Shown: in pieces, positions 1 to 9,349 of the stretch
Position numbering within the stretch: position 1 is the first letter of the stretch
Layout of the letters: every line of letters starts with the position of its first letter
Assembly: GCA_017307275.1 (NCBI GenBank)
Contig: JAFKFK010000028.1
Span: forward strand, 1-64,000
Length of the DNA: 64,000 nt
Direction of reading: 5' to 3'
From: Alphaproteobacteria bacterium
Lineage (GTDB): Bacteria; Pseudomonadota; Alphaproteobacteria; Reyranellales; Reyranellaceae
Made by a program: the position numbers and the translations under genes
The notes under the pieces: generated by a model
What the model was told of the DNA's origin: nothing
Databases searched by the model: none
Seen by the model: the letters and a program-made list of their open reading frames with translations, nothing else

Positions 1-1
1 C

Positions 2-1483
2 CTCTCGGTCAAGGGCGCGGTGACCAAGGCGATGGTCCAGTCGATGGCCGCCAAGCCGATCATCTTCGCCATGGCCAATCCCGATCCCGAGATCACGCCC
101 GAAGACGTGAAGTCGGTGCGCGCCGACGCCATCATCGCCACCGGCCGCAGCGACTACGCCAACCAGATCAACAACGTGCTGGGCTTCCCCTACATCTTCC
201 GCGGCGCGCTCGACGCGCGGGCGCGCACCATCAACGAGGAGATGAAGATCGCCGCCGCCGAGGCGCTGGCCAAGCTCGCCCGCGAGGACGTGCCCGACGA
301 GGTCGACCGCGCCTATTCCGGCCGCCGCCTGCGCTACGGACCTGAATACGTGGTCCCGGTGCCGTTCGATCCGCGCCTGATCTCCTTTGTCTCCGCCGCG
401 GTGGCGCAGGCCGCGATGGATTCCGGCGTGGCGCGCAAGCCGATCCCCGACATGGCGGAATACCGCCGCTCCCTCTCGGGCCGTCTCGACCCGACCAGCC
501 ACTGGCTGCAGAGCCTGTTCGAGCAGGTGAAGGCCAATCCGCGCCGCATCGTCTTCGCCGAAGGCGAGGAAGAGCGCACCATTCGTGCGGCCGTCATGTT
601 CCGCGACAACGGCTACGGCACGCCGATCCTGATCGGCCGCGAGGAGCAGGTGCGCGAGACCATGAAGGCGCTCGGCATCAACGACGATTCGGGCCTCGAG
701 ATCCACAACGCGCGGCTCTCGACCCGCAACGCGCCCTACACCGACATGGTCTACAAGCGCTTGCAGCGCGACGGCTTCCTGCATCGCGACGTGCAGCGCA
801 TGGTCAACCAGGGCCGCAACGTGTTCGGCGCCTGCATGGTGGCGATGGGCGATGCCGACGGCATGGTGACCGGCATCACGCGGCGCTTCCCGGAGTGCTA
901 CGGCGACGTCAAGCGCGTGATCAACATCGAGCCCAACAAGGTGCCGATCGGCTACTCGATCATCGTGTCGCGCCAGGGCACGGTGTTCCTGGCCGATACG
1001 TCGATCAACGAAACGCCCACCCCCGAACAGCTCGCGACCATCGCCAAGCAAATGGCGAAGAATGTGCGGATCATGGGCCACGACCCGCGCGTCGCCTTCC
1101 TGTCGTTCTCCAACTTCGGCAGCCGCGAGATCGAGCGGATCGACCGCATCCGCAAGGCCATCCGCCTGCTCGATGCCGAGGAGGTCGACTTCGAGTACGA
1201 CGGCGAGATGCAGGCCGACATGGCGCTCGACTACGAGCTGCTGCGCTCGACCTATCCGTTCTGCCGCCTCACTGGTCCGGCCAACGTGCTGGTGATGCCG
1301 GGCTTGCACTCCGCCCACATCTCCTCGCGGCTGATGCAGTCGCTGGGCGGCGTGACGGTGATCGGCCCGGTGATCGACGGGCTGCAGAAGCCGGTGCAGA
1401 TCGTACAGATGGGCGCGACCGTGAGCGACCTGGTGAACCACGCCGCTCTGGCCGCCTACGGCGCTCTCAGCAACGGCCGCTAA
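2..1483 (+). CDS. maeB: NADP-dependent malic enzyme with C-terminal phosphotransacetylase-like domain (5' end cut)
   Basis: Oxidative decarboxylation of malate to pyruvate with NADP+ reduction. The reading frame is open from the first bases of the window, so the N-terminal catalytic part lies outside; an internal GTG at 20 is not the start. The visible protein begins in the nucleotide-binding domain (KPIIFAMANPDPEI, the usual malic enzyme motif). From about residue 165 it continues into a phosphate acetyltransferase-like domain (NPRRIVFAEGEEERTIRAA) that runs to the stop. This fusion is normal for proteobacterial MaeB of about 760 residues, so roughly 270 residues are missing. In the family the C-terminal domain is thought to be regulatory, binding acetyl-CoA, rather than an active transferase. 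LysE follows after 7 bases. Confidence 0.93.
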   Translation, partial: LSVKGAVTKAMVQSMAAKPIIFAMANPDPEITPEDVKSVRADAIIATGRSDYANQINNVLGFPYIFRGALDARARTINEEMKIAAAEALAKLAREDVPDEVDRAYSGRRLRYGPEYVVPVPFDPRLISFVSAAVAQAAMDSGVARKPIPDMAEYRRSLSGRLDPTSHWLQSLFEQVKANPRRIVFAEGEEERTIRAAVMFRDNGYGTPILIGREEQVRETMKALGINDDSGLEIHNARLSTRNAPYTDMVYKRLQRDGFLHRDVQRMVNQGRNVFGACMVAMGDADGMVTGITRRFPECYGDVKRVINIEPNKVPIGYSIIVSRQGTVFLADTSINETPTPEQLATIAKQMAKNVRIMGHDPRVAFLSFSNFGSREIERIDRIRKAIRLLDAEEVDFEYDGEMQADMALDYELLRSTYPFCRLTGPANVLVMPGLHSAHISSRLMQSLGGVTVIGPVIDGLQKPVQIVQMGATVSDLVNHAALAAYGALSNGR

Positions 1484-1490
1484 GGCCGCG

Positions 1491-2108
1491 ATGGCGCTGG
1501 AGACCTGGTGGCTCTACCTCGGCGCCGTCGTGCTGATCGCCTGCACGCCGGGGCCGAACGTGCTCTATGTCACGACCCGAGGCATCCGCTTCGGGCTGGG
1601 CCCGGCCGCCATCGGCATGACGGGATGTCTCGTGGCGCTCGTGCTGATGCTCACGGGGTCGGTCGCTGGCCTCAGTGCGCTCCTGCTGGCGCTGCCTACA
1701 GCGTTCGATGTCCTGAAAATCGCCGGCGCCGCCTATCTCGTCTATCTCGGCATCCAGCTCTGGCGCGAGCCGGTCGAACCCGACGCAGCGCCACGGCCGA
1801 CAGGCATGTCGAAGAAAGCGCTCTTCCGCGACGGGTTCCTGGTTGGGATCAGCAATCCCAAGCTGCTGATCTTCGCGGCGGCGTTCTTCCCGCAATTCAT
1901 CGACCCCACGGCGGCCTGGATGCCGCAGTTCGCGCTGATGGTCGCGACCTTCGTGGGCGTCGAGCTGTTCTTCTATTCGATCTATGCGCTCTCCGGCCGC
2001 AAGCTCGCGGACCGGCTGATGCATGGGATCTGGCGGCGCCGATTGAACCGGGCCAGCGGCCTGGTCTTCATCGGGTTTGGCGCCGCCCTGCTCCGCTACA
2101 AGCCCTGA
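1491..2108 (+). CDS. LysE/RhtB-family amino-acid exporter
   Basis: Inner-membrane exporter of about 205 residues, the usual LysE length. The N-terminus carries the family signature ACTPGPNVLYVTTRG at about residues 17-31. Hydrophobic helices follow at about 40-62, 68-90, 115-135 and 140-165, and the C-terminal segment GLVFIGFGAALLRYKP is the usual last helix. Family members export lysine, threonine, homoserine lactones or other amino acids; the substrate cannot be read from sequence. It starts 7 bases after the maeB stop, and no strong Shine-Dalgarno is visible, so it may be co-transcribed with maeB. Confidence 0.85.
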   Translation: MALETWWLYLGAVVLIACTPGPNVLYVTTRGIRFGLGPAAIGMTGCLVALVLMLTGSVAGLSALLLALPTAFDVLKIAGAAYLVYLGIQLWREPVEPDAAPRPTGMSKKALFRDGFLVGISNPKLLIFAAAFFPQFIDPTAAWMPQFALMVATFVGVELFFYSIYALSGRKLADRLMHGIWRRRLNRASGLVFIGFGAALLRYKP

Positions 2109-2117
2109 GAGCGGAGG

Positions 2118-2516
2118 CTACTGCTTCACCTTCACGACGGTGAGCTGGTGCTTGCGGCCATCGCGCGCCGTCCAGGAGATCGACTGGCCCACGGCAAGGC
2201 CGATCAGCGCGGCGCCGACCGGCGTCATCACCGAGATCTTGTGGGCGTCGCTGTCTTCGTCGACCGGATAGACCAGCGTCTCCGTCAGCTCGCGACCATC
2301 GTCGGACCGGAACGTCACCGTCGAGCCCATGCGCACCACGTCGTCCGGCACGCTGCCGTCCTTCACGATCTTGGCGCGTTCCATCTCGTTCAACAGCTCC
2401 TCGGCGACTTCGGGAAGGCGCTCGAGAGACGCGGTGGCAAGATCGGTCAGCCGCTCATAATCGGCGGCGCTTACGATGATGTTGGGAACCGACCGGTTCC
2501 GCACGACTGCGGGCAT
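2118..2516 (-). CDS. rnk: Rnk-like nucleoside diphosphate kinase regulator (GreA/GreB C-terminal fold)
   Basis: Protein of 132 residues with an N-terminal short helical hairpin (about 15-50) and a C-terminal FKBP-like GreA/GreB domain. That domain shows VRMGSTVTF, ETLVYPVDEDSDAHKISVMTP and GLAVGQSISW, the usual Rnk pattern. Rnk proteins bind RNA polymerase near the secondary channel without the cleavage activity of GreA. The short coiled coil, rather than a long one, favours Rnk over GreA. An AGGAG lies upstream of the ATG. It converges with lysE, with 9 bases between the stops. Confidence 0.85.
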   Translation of the reverse strand: MPAVVRNRSVPNIIVSAADYERLTDLATASLERLPEVAEELLNEMERAKIVKDGSVPDDVVRMGSTVTFRSDDGRELTETLVYPVDEDSDAHKISVMTPVGAALIGLAVGQSISWTARDGRKHQLTVVKVKQ

Positions 2517-2607
2517 CGCTGATGCTCCTGCTCTTTAGAAACGACAAAAAGGATAAGAACTGTCGGCAATCGCGCATGGCGATTGAGTGCCCCGACGCCG
2601 GGACACG

Positions 2608-2694
2608 ATGGGCCGGCTCGGGGACTACGCTTCCGCGATCGGATGGTTCCGCCGCGGCACCAGGGAAAGGACTGCCGAGAAGTTCATGCCCTAA
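2608..2694 (+). CDS. possible 28-residue micro-ORF (very weak)
   Basis: The 235-base gap between rnk and panE has a plus-strand ATG frame of 28 codons (begins MGRLGDYASAIGWFRRG, ends EKFMP) that stops 5 bases before a terminator-like hairpin. There is no clear ribosome binding site and no recognisable family, so this may be chance. It is listed because the ORF plus hairpin is the only structure in the gap. Confidence 0.15.
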   Translation: MGRLGDYASAIGWFRRGTRERTAEKFMP

Positions 2695-2699
2695 GAGGT

Positions 2700-2720
2700 A
2701 AGCCCGCGCGGGCGGGCTTT
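2700..2720 (+). terminator. terminator-like hairpin
   Basis: AAGCCCG at 2700-2706 pairs with CGGGCTT at 2713-2719 around a six-base loop, followed by only a short T run. It could end a plus-strand transcript in the gap, or act in the opposite direction at the end of the panE transcript. The stem is short and the T tract weak. Confidence 0.35.
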
Positions 2721-2751
2721 CAAGCCCGTTCGCACGGCCCTCCGGGTAGGG

Positions 2752-3699
2752 TTACTTGGTCGGCTTGCCGAGGCCGCCGCGCTCGCGCCGCGCCTCGTAG
2801 GCCTGGACTACCGCATAGGCCGTGCGCAGATGCGGTGCCGCAATGCCGTACTTGCGCGCCCGGCCCAGCATGTCGCCGATCACGTGCCGGCCTTCGATCT
2901 GGCCGCCCTTTTCGAGGTCGCCCAGCATCGACGCCGCGAAGCCCGAGCCGCGCTGCGTGAGATAGGTCTTGAGGTTGGCGATGCCCTTGTCGCCCGGATC
3001 GAACCCTTCGGCCGCTGCCACCTTGCGGCATTCCTCGACCGTCTCGACCATCAACGCTTCGCCTTCGTCGGCCGCCATGATGTCGCCCGTCGTGCCGCGC
3101 AACGTGCAGCACATCGCGGCGAGCGATGTCAGCATGATCCACTTGTCCCAGAGATCCTGGTTGATCTTGTCGTTCAGGCCGCCGTCGATGCCGGCCTTCT
3201 TGCAGGCCGCGTCGAGATCCTTCAGCGACTGCCGCGCCGGCTGGCCGGAACGTTCGCCGAAAGAGACACCGGCGAACGGGCTGGTGTGCAACACCTCCCC
3301 GTTGGGGCCCAGCATGCCGCCGATGCGCGCCAGGCCGCCCGCGATCTTGTCGGCACCGAACTTGGCGTCGAGCACGCCGAAATGCGCATGGCCGTTCAGC
3401 ATCGGCACGATGGTCGTATTGGCGCCCACCGCCGGCGCGATCGACTCGATCGCCGAGTCGAGATCGTAGGCCTTGCAGGCAAGGATGATGAGGTCGTACG
3501 GGCCGCCATCGGCACCCTTGGTGACGACCTTGACCGGCAGCACCGCGTCGCCCTTCGGGCTCTTGATGACCAGCCCCTCGGCCTTGACCTTGGCCGCGCG
3601 CTTCTCGCGCAGCAGGAAGGTCACGTCCGCGCCGGCCTGATGGAGACGCGCGCCGAAATAGCCGCCGACCGCGCCGGCACCGAGGATAAGGATCTTCAC
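2752..3699 (-). CDS. panE: 2-dehydropantoate 2-reductase family (ketopantoate reductase)
   Basis: NADPH-dependent reductase of 315 residues, the normal PanE/ApbA length. In pantothenate synthesis the family reduces ketopantoate to pantoate. The N-terminal Rossmann fold has KILILGAGAVGGYFGARL at residues 2-19, and the C-terminal helical domain contains NDKINQDLWDKWIM (the family K-x-x-x-N-x-x region). I chose the GTG at 3699 because AAAGGAG sits eight bases upstream and the Rossmann strand starts immediately after it. The GTG overlaps the upstream stop as GTGA, so translation is probably coupled to the nucleotidase gene. Several paralogues of this family have other substrates, so panE is a family-level call. 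Confidence 0.8.
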   Translation of the reverse strand: MKILILGAGAVGGYFGARLHQAGADVTFLLREKRAAKVKAEGLVIKSPKGDAVLPVKVVTKGADGGPYDLIILACKAYDLDSAIESIAPAVGANTTIVPMLNGHAHFGVLDAKFGADKIAGGLARIGGMLGPNGEVLHTSPFAGVSFGERSGQPARQSLKDLDAACKKAGIDGGLNDKINQDLWDKWIMLTSLAAMCCTLRGTTGDIMAADEGEALMVETVEECRKVAAAEGFDPGDKGIANLKTYLTQRGSGFAASMLGDLEKGGQIEGRHVIGDMLGRARKYGIAAPHLRTAYAVVQAYEARRERGGLGKPTK

Positions 3700-4376
3700 A
3701 ACTTCGAACTCCTTTCGGCCAGCCAGTCCGCGAGCCATGTCGCAAGGTCGTCGGTCTGGTGGTGGATGTGGCTGAGATCGGTATCGGCCGCGCGCTTTAC
3801 GCTTTCGTCGGTGCGGATCCACACCGTGCGCATGCCCATGTCGGCGGCTGGTTTGAGATTGACCGAGATGTCATCGGCAAAGGCGGCGCGCGTCGGGTCG
3901 ACATTGTGCTGCTTCACGAGCTTCTCGTAGATCTGCTTGTGCGGCTTCGGCCAATAGTCGCCGGCGGCGATGTCGAAGATCGCCTCGAAGTGATGCGCCA
4001 CGCCCAGCCGTTCCATGACCCTCTCGGCGTGCGGCACGTCGCCGGCGGTGAAGATGATCTTGCGGCCCGGCAGCGCGCGCAGCGAGGCTTCGAGCGCGGG
4101 ATTGGCCTCGACCGGCGAGTAGTCGATGTCGTGGACGTAATCGAGATAGTGCTTCGGGTCGACGCCGTGCAGGCTCATCATGCCGCGCATCGACGTACCG
4201 TGGTCGCGCCAGTATTCCTTCTGGACCCGCCGCGCTTCCTCGGCGTCGACTTTCAGCCAGTCGGAGATGTAGCGCCCGATACGCACGTCGATCTGGGCGA
4301 ACAGGTTGCAGCGCGCCGGATAGAGCGTGTTGTCGAGATCGAACAGCCAGACGTCGGGATCATGTTTGGGAGGCAT
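3696..4376 (-). CDS. HAD-family pyrimidine 5'-nucleotidase-like hydrolase
   Basis: 226 residues. HAD motif I is DVWLFDLDNTLYP at about residues 8-20 (nucleophile Asp13, acid Asp15). Motif II is the Thr of IIFTAGD, motif III the Lys of YWPKPHKQIYEKL, and motif IV AAFADDIS. This arrangement matches the Sdt1/pyrimidine 5'-nucleotidase subgroup of phosphatases acting on UMP/CMP-type substrates. Its stop overlaps the panE GTG by four bases. The true substrate is not determinable here. Confidence 0.8.
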   Translation of the reverse strand: MPPKHDPDVWLFDLDNTLYPARCNLFAQIDVRIGRYISDWLKVDAEEARRVQKEYWRDHGTSMRGMMSLHGVDPKHYLDYVHDIDYSPVEANPALEASLRALPGRKIIFTAGDVPHAERVMERLGVAHHFEAIFDIAAGDYWPKPHKQIYEKLVKQHNVDPTRAAFADDISVNLKPAADMGMRTVWIRTDESVKRAADTDLSHIHHQTDDLATWLADWLAERSSKL

Positions 4377-4437
4377 GGCAGGGCTGGCTTAGCCGCCAGC
4401 CGTGCGCTTGTCGAGGCGGCGGATTATAAGGAGGACA

Positions 4438-5496
4438 ATGGATACGCTGACGATCGTCCTCCTCGCCGCCGTCGCGCTGCTGATGCTGCTTCTCCTTGTG
4501 ACCCTGCTGCGCCAGGGCGGCGGCAGCCGCGAGGCAGAGCAGATGCGCCATCAGCTCGGCCTGGCCCTCAGCCAGCAGGCCGAAACCGTGCAGCGGGTCG
4601 AACGTTCGCTGCGCGAGCAGGAACAGGCACTGAGCAAGGTCGTCCACGAGCGGCTGGACCGCACCGAGAAGGCCACCGGCCAGATCGTCACCGACCTGCG
4701 CGAACGGTTGGTCCGCATCGACGAGGCGCAGAAGAAGATTGGCGAGCTGTCGACCCAGGTCGTGGGCCTGCAGGAAGTGCTCTCCAACAAGCAAGCGCGG
4801 GGCGCCTTCGGCGAAGTGCAACTCAACGACCTCGTGTCGAGCGCGCTGCCGCCTTCGGCCTACGCCTTCCAGGTGACGCTTTCCTCGGGCGTGCGCGCCG
4901 ACTGCCTGCTGAAACTGCCGCATCCGCCGGGGCCAATCGCTATCGACGCCAAGTTCCCGCTGGAGAGCTACCGCGCCCTGCGGGCCGTGCCGCCGGGCGA
5001 CACCGCGGCACTGCAGGCCGCACAACGCGCCTTCCAGCAGGCGATGCGCAAGCATATCGGCGACATCAGCGAGAAGTATGTCGGCGTGCCGGGCGAGACC
5101 GCCGAATCGGCGTTGATGTTCCTGCCCTCGGAAGCGGTCTACGCCGAGCTGCACGCCAATTTCACGGCAATCGTCGAGGAATCCTACAAGGCGCGTGTCT
5201 GGATCGTGTCGCCCACGACCATGATGGCGACACTCAACACCGTGCGCGCCGTCCTGAAGGACGTGCGCATGCGCGAGCAGGCCGGCGAGATCCAGAAGAC
5301 GGTCGGCCTGCTGCTGGACGACGTGAAGCGTCTCGACGAGCGCGTCGACAAGCTCAAGTCACACTTCGCGATGACGGAAAAGGACCTGCGCGACGTCGAC
5401 ATCTCGGCCGACCGCATCACCAAACGCGGTCAGCGAATCCTCGACGTCGATCTCGGCGAGGAGCCGACGGCACTCCCCAAGCCCAATAAGGCTTAG
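4438..5496 (+). CDS. rmuC: RmuC-family DNA recombination protein
   Basis: 352 residues. It starts with a membrane anchor ([20 protein letters not shown]), followed by a coiled coil at about 35-110 and then the RmuC nuclease-like domain ([37 protein letters not shown]). RmuC limits inversions at short inverted repeats in E. coli; its predicted fold is PD-(D/E)XK-like. I start at 4438 because AAGGAGG lies six bases before this ATG; an upstream in-frame GTG at 4402 lacks a binding site. Its TAG stop overlaps the htpX TAA stop in the four bases TTAG. Confidence 0.88.
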   Translation: MDTLTIVLLAAVALLMLLLLVTLLRQGGGSREAEQMRHQLGLALSQQAETVQRVERSLREQEQALSKVVHERLDRTEKATGQIVTDLRERLVRIDEAQKKIGELSTQVVGLQEVLSNKQARGAFGEVQLNDLVSSALPPSAYAFQVTLSSGVRADCLLKLPHPPGPIAIDAKFPLESYRALRAVPPGDTAALQAAQRAFQQAMRKHIGDISEKYVGVPGETAESALMFLPSEAVYAELHANFTAIVEESYKARVWIVSPTTMMATLNTVRAVLKDVRMREQAGEIQKTVGLLLDDVKRLDERVDKLKSHFAMTEKDLRDVDISADRITKRGQRILDVDLGEEPTALPKPNKA

Positions 5497-6461
5497 CCCC
5501 AGGGGCCGCGCCGCGAATCCTGCGACGCGGAGCCCCACGGGCTGCCGCCCGTCTGCGGGATGCTCGACCGGGCCGGACGCGAGGCGCCGGCCGGCTGGGG
5601 GCTGTAACCGCCCGTCCCTGCCATCGCCTGCAGGCGCGCGATGCGCTCCTCCATCGGCGGATGGGTCGAGAACAGGCTCGACATGCCGCCGGCAGCGGCC
5701 AGCGGGTTGGCGATATACATGTGCGCCGTCGCCGGATTGCGCTCCGCGGCCTGATTGTGGATCTGCTGCGTGCCGGCGTGCAGCTTGGCCAGCGCCGAGG
5801 CAAGCCAATGCGGCTGGCCGCAGATCTCCGCGCCCATGCGGTCGGCTTCGTATTCGCGGCCACGGCTGATCGCCATCTGGACCAGCATGGCGGCCATCGG
5901 CGCCAGGATCATCGCGGCAATGGCCACGATCGGGTTCACCAATGGCCGGCCTTCCGAATCGCGGCCACCGCCCATCAAGCCGCCGAAGCTCGCCAGCATG
6001 CCGATGGCACCCGAAAGCGTCGCGGCGACTGTCATGATCAGCGTGTCGCGATGGCGGACATGGGCCAGCTCGTGCGCCATCACGCCCGCGATCTCCTCGC
6101 GCGAAAGGTTGCGCAGCAGGCCGGTCGTGGCGGCAACCGCGGCATGTTCCGGGTCGCGGCCGGTCGCGAAGGCGTTCGGCTGGTCCTCGTCGATCAAGTA
6201 GACCTTGGGCATCGGCAGGTTGGCGCGCTGGGCGAGCTGCTGGACGATGCCGAAGAGCTCGGGCGCGGTCTCCGGCCCGACCTCCTGCGCGTTGCTCATG
6301 CGCAGCACCATCTTGTCGCTGTTCCAGTAGGCGAACAGGTTCATGCCCAGCGCCACGACGAGCGCCAGGACAAGGCCGGATTGGCCACCCAACAGATAGC
6401 CCGCGACGAGGAAGAAGCCTGTCAGGCCGGCCAGGAGAAGGGCAGTCTTGAAGTAGTTCAT
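5493..6461 (-). CDS. htpX: membrane zinc metalloprotease HtpX
   Basis: M48-family protease of 322 residues that degrades misfolded inner-membrane proteins. Two N-terminal membrane helices (about 7-25 and 27-47) are followed by the zinc motif HELAH at about 130-134, a second hydrophobic pair at about 145-200, and the third ligand Glu in [13 protein letters not shown]. The C-terminus is glycine, proline and serine rich. The start is set at MNYFKTALL, as in alphaproteobacterial homologues; the frame extends seven codons further upstream. Confidence 0.92.
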   Translation of the reverse strand: MNYFKTALLLAGLTGFFLVAGYLLGGQSGLVLALVVALGMNLFAYWNSDKMVLRMSNAQEVGPETAPELFGIVQQLAQRANLPMPKVYLIDEDQPNAFATGRDPEHAAVAATTGLLRNLSREEIAGVMAHELAHVRHRDTLIMTVAATLSGAIGMLASFGGLMGGGRDSEGRPLVNPIVAIAAMILAPMAAMLVQMAISRGREYEADRMGAEICGQPHWLASALAKLHAGTQQIHNQAAERNPATAHMYIANPLAAAGGMSSLFSTHPPMEERIARLQAMAGTGGYSPQPAGASRPARSSIPQTGGSPWGSASQDSRRGPWG

Positions 6462-6520
6462 GGCGGGAAAGATGGTTTCCAACTGTGGCGAAACAAGGCG
6501 TGCGCAGGCATCATGACAGT

Positions 6521-6700
6521 ATGACCGAGCCCAAGAAACCGACGCCGCCCGAGGCTGCCGCCGAGCCTGCCAAGGCCGAGCCGGCCGCGCCCGTCCCGCC
6601 CGAGAAGCCGAAGAAGGTCGAGGAGATCGGTGGCCCGCCCGGCCCCGAACCGACGCGCTACGGCGACTGGCAATTCAACGGCAAGGTGACGGACTTCTAA
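6521..6700 (+). CDS. DUF1674 / SDHAF4-like small protein
   Basis: 59-residue protein. The first part is rich in proline, alanine and lysine. The end carries the family signature [24 protein letters not shown], the DUF1674 motif of the eukaryotic succinate dehydrogenase assembly factor SDHAF4, which binds flavinylated SdhA. A role in succinate dehydrogenase maturation is inferred from the family. ATG 6521 is chosen because the conserved protein is short; an upstream start at 6485 would add 12 basic residues. It sits one base before the next gene. Confidence 0.8.
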   Translation: MTEPKKPTPPEAAAEPAKAEPAAPVPPEKPKKVEEIGGPPGPEPTRYGDWQFNGKVTDF

Positions 6701-6701
6701 A

Positions 6702-8027
6702 ATGCGCACCGACATCTTCCACCCCGAGTTCAAGGCACAACCCTGGTGGTGGGAGGCGTGGACGCCGAACAACGCCCTGTCGCAGGACCCGCCGGCGCGC
6801 ACCGACGTGGTGATCGTGGGCGCAGGCTATGGCGGCCTCTCGACGGCGCTGGAACTGCGCCGCAACGGCGTTGCCGCCGTCGTGCTGGAGCGCGGCGACT
6901 TCGGGATCGGGGCTTCGACGCGCAACGGCGGGATGATCTCGGGCGGTACCAATCTCGGCAAGGGATTGGGCGGCAAGAGCCCGATTGCCGAAGAGTTCGA
7001 GCGGATGAAGGCCGAGCTGATGGGCGCCGGTGCGGACTCGCTCAGCGTGCTGGAAGACATCATCGCCCGCGAGAAGATCGAGTGCGGCCTGCACCGCAAT
7101 GGCCGCTTCGTCGGCGCCTGGACGCCGCGCCACTACGACGACCTCGCGACCAAGGTCGAGACCTACAACAAGTACGCCGATGCGGGCGCCGAGATGATCC
7201 CGCGCGAGCGCCAGCGCGAGATGATCGCGTCGGACTACTATTTCGGCGGCATGCATGCGACGCGCGCCGGTCATCTGCACCCCGCCCTCTACTACAAGGG
7301 CCTGCTCGAAGCCGCGCATCGCGCCGGTGCGATCCTGTGCGCCCAGCTCGAGGCGGAGCGGCTGGAGAAGATCACGAACGGCTGGCGCGTGCTGACCCCG
7401 AAGGGGCCGATCGAGTGTCGCGAAGTCGTGGTCGCAACAAACGGCTATACCGGCGATCTGACGCCGCGGCTGAAGCGTCGCGTCGTGCCGGTGGCGAGCC
7501 ATATCATCGCGACCGAAGAGCTGCCCGAACCGGCAAGCAAGCTGATCCCCGAGATGCGGGCAATCGGCGATACCAAGCGGGTGCTGACTTATTACCGGCC
7601 CTCGCCCGACGGCACGCGGCTGATCTTCGGCGGCCGCGCCCGCTTCACGGCGGCGCCACCGGAAGTGAGCGCACCGGCGCTCTACCAGTACATGATCGAC
7701 CGCTTCCCGCAGCTCGACGGCATCCGCATCACCCATGTCTGGACGGGCAATGTCGCCTTCGCGCTCGACTACATGCCGCACATGGGCACCGACCAGGGCG
7801 TGCACTATCTGCTGGCCTGCAACGGCAACGGCGTCGCGATGATGACCTATCTCGGCACCGAGACGGCGCGGAAGATCGCCGGCGGGCGCAACGTGCCGGT
7901 CAATCCGCTGGATGGCCGCGACTTCCCCGAACATGCGCTCTACAACGGCGATCCTTCCTGGTTCCTGCCGATCGTCGGCGCCTGGTATCGCACGCGCGAC
8001 TGGCTCGATCGCCGGATGGCCGCCTAA
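6702..8027 (+). CDS. FAD-dependent amine/amino-acid oxidoreductase (DAO family, PuuB/OrdL-like)
   Basis: 441 residues. The dinucleotide-binding motif TDVVIVGAGYGGLSTALEL is at about 34-52, followed by the GIGASTRNGGMISGG segment typical of gamma-glutamylputrescine oxidase-like and D-amino-acid dehydrogenase-like enzymes. The C-terminal CNGNGVAMMTYLG is the flavin-contacting end. The N-terminal PWWWEAWTP is common in the OrdL/PuuB group. The substrate is probably a secondary amine or amino acid, but no polyamine genes are nearby. The start is one base after the DUF1674 stop and no Shine-Dalgarno is visible. Confidence 0.82.
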   Translation: MRTDIFHPEFKAQPWWWEAWTPNNALSQDPPARTDVVIVGAGYGGLSTALELRRNGVAAVVLERGDFGIGASTRNGGMISGGTNLGKGLGGKSPIAEEFERMKAELMGAGADSLSVLEDIIAREKIECGLHRNGRFVGAWTPRHYDDLATKVETYNKYADAGAEMIPRERQREMIASDYYFGGMHATRAGHLHPALYYKGLLEAAHRAGAILCAQLEAERLEKITNGWRVLTPKGPIECREVVVATNGYTGDLTPRLKRRVVPVASHIIATEELPEPASKLIPEMRAIGDTKRVLTYYRPSPDGTRLIFGGRARFTAAPPEVSAPALYQYMIDRFPQLDGIRITHVWTGNVAFALDYMPHMGTDQGVHYLLACNGNGVAMMTYLGTETARKIAGGRNVPVNPLDGRDFPEHALYNGDPSWFLPIVGAWYRTRDWLDRRMAA

Positions 8028-8074
8028 CACGCACCTGCTTGCGGTGCGGCAAGGGTCGAGGCAAGACTAGTCGC

Positions 8075-9304
8075 GTGACCGAAGCTCTTCCCGTTTCCCT
8101 CGCCGACATCCGCGCAGCGGCGTCCCGCATTGCCGGCGCCGTCGTCCATACGCCCTGCCTGCGCAGCGAGACCCTGTCGCGCATCGCCAAGGCCGATATT
8201 TGGGTGAAGTTCGAGAACCTGCAGTTCACCGCCTCGTTCAAGGAACGCGGCGCGCTCAACACGCTTCTGCAGCTCACGCCTGAAGAACGCCAGCGTGGCG
8301 TCATCGCCATGTCGGCCGGCAACCATGCTCAAGGCGTCGCCTACCACGCCGGCCGGCTGGGCATTCCCGCCACCATCGTGATGCCGTCCTTCACGCCGAA
8401 CAACAAGGTGAAGCACACGCGCGACCACGGCGCGCGCGTCGTGTTGAAGGGCGACACGCTCTCGGAGTCGGCGGCCGAAGCCCATCGTCTGGCCGACGCC
8501 GAGAAGCTGGTCTTCGTCCATCCCTACGACGACCCACGCATCATCGCAGGCCAGGGAACGATCGCACTGGAAATGCTCGAGGACGTGCCCCAGCTCGACA
8601 CCTTGGTGGTGCCGGTGGGCGGCGGCGGCATGATCGCCGGCTGCGCCGTTGCGGCGCGCGGGTTGCGGCCCGACGTGAAGGTGATCGGCGTCGAATCGGC
8701 GGGCTATTCGGCGATGCGCCAGCTTCTGGCGGGCGACGACGTCACGGTGGGCGGCGACACCATCGCCGAAGGCATCGCCGTCCGAGACATCGGCAAGGCG
8801 CCGCTCGCCATCGCCCGCGCCCTGGTCGATCGCGTGCTGGCGGTCGACGAGGTGGCCATCGAACGCGCCATCGCCCTGTTCCTCGAAGTCGAGAAGACGG
8901 TCGCCGAGGGCGCCGGCGCGGCTGGCCTCGCCGCCCTGCTGGCCCATCCGGAACACTTCACCGGCCGCAAGGTCGGCCTCGTACTGTGCGGCGGCAATAT
9001 CGACACCCGCCTGCTCGCCTCCGTGCTGCTGCGCGGCCTGGTGCGCGATGGCCGCATCGTGCGGCTGCGGCTGATGATCGGCGACCTGCCGGGCCAGCTC
9101 GCCAGGGTCGCCGGCCTGATCGGCGGCGCCGGCGGCAACATCGTAGAAGTGCAGCACCAGCGCCTGTTCGGCAGCGTCGTGGCCAAGGCCACTGAACTCG
9201 ACGTCACGGTCGAAACCCGCGACCGCGGCCATGCCCGCGAGCTGGTCCAGGCCCTGGAGACGGAGGGTTTCAAGGTCCGGGTGCTGGAAGGCGCGGACGC
9301 GTAA
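8075..9304 (+). CDS. ilvA: threonine ammonia-lyase (threonine dehydratase) with ACT domain
   Basis: PLP enzyme of 409 residues converting L-threonine to 2-oxobutanoate and ammonia. The PLP lysine is in TASFKERGALN (Lys56), the phosphate loop is GGGGMIAG, and SAGNHAQGVAYHA is the canonical asparagine loop. A single C-terminal ACT domain (GQLARVAGLIGGAGGNIVEV) suggests allosteric control. The length fits the shorter catabolic/biosynthetic form rather than the ~510-residue two-ACT IlvA. Start GTG 8075 follows the oxidoreductase by 47 bases. The same frame is open far upstream, but that is a shadow of the preceding gene. Confidence 0.9.
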   Translation: MTEALPVSLADIRAAASRIAGAVVHTPCLRSETLSRIAKADIWVKFENLQFTASFKERGALNTLLQLTPEERQRGVIAMSAGNHAQGVAYHAGRLGIPATIVMPSFTPNNKVKHTRDHGARVVLKGDTLSESAAEAHRLADAEKLVFVHPYDDPRIIAGQGTIALEMLEDVPQLDTLVVPVGGGGMIAGCAVAARGLRPDVKVIGVESAGYSAMRQLLAGDDVTVGGDTIAEGIAVRDIGKAPLAIARALVDRVLAVDEVAIERAIALFLEVEKTVAEGAGAAGLAALLAHPEHFTGRKVGLVLCGGNIDTRLLASVLLRGLVRDGRIVRLRLMIGDLPGQLARVAGLIGGAGGNIVEVQHQRLFGSVVAKATELDVTVETRDRGHARELVQALETEGFKVRVLEGADA

Positions 9305-9349
9305 ATCCGCCGCTTTGCCCCCACTGGGGTGCGGGCTAAAAGACCGGCC

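Noticed and set aside
6746..8074. Long N-terminal extension of the threonine ammonia-lyase frame
   Set aside because: This part overlaps the FAD oxidoreductase gene in another frame and has no family similarity; the real gene starts at GTG 8075.
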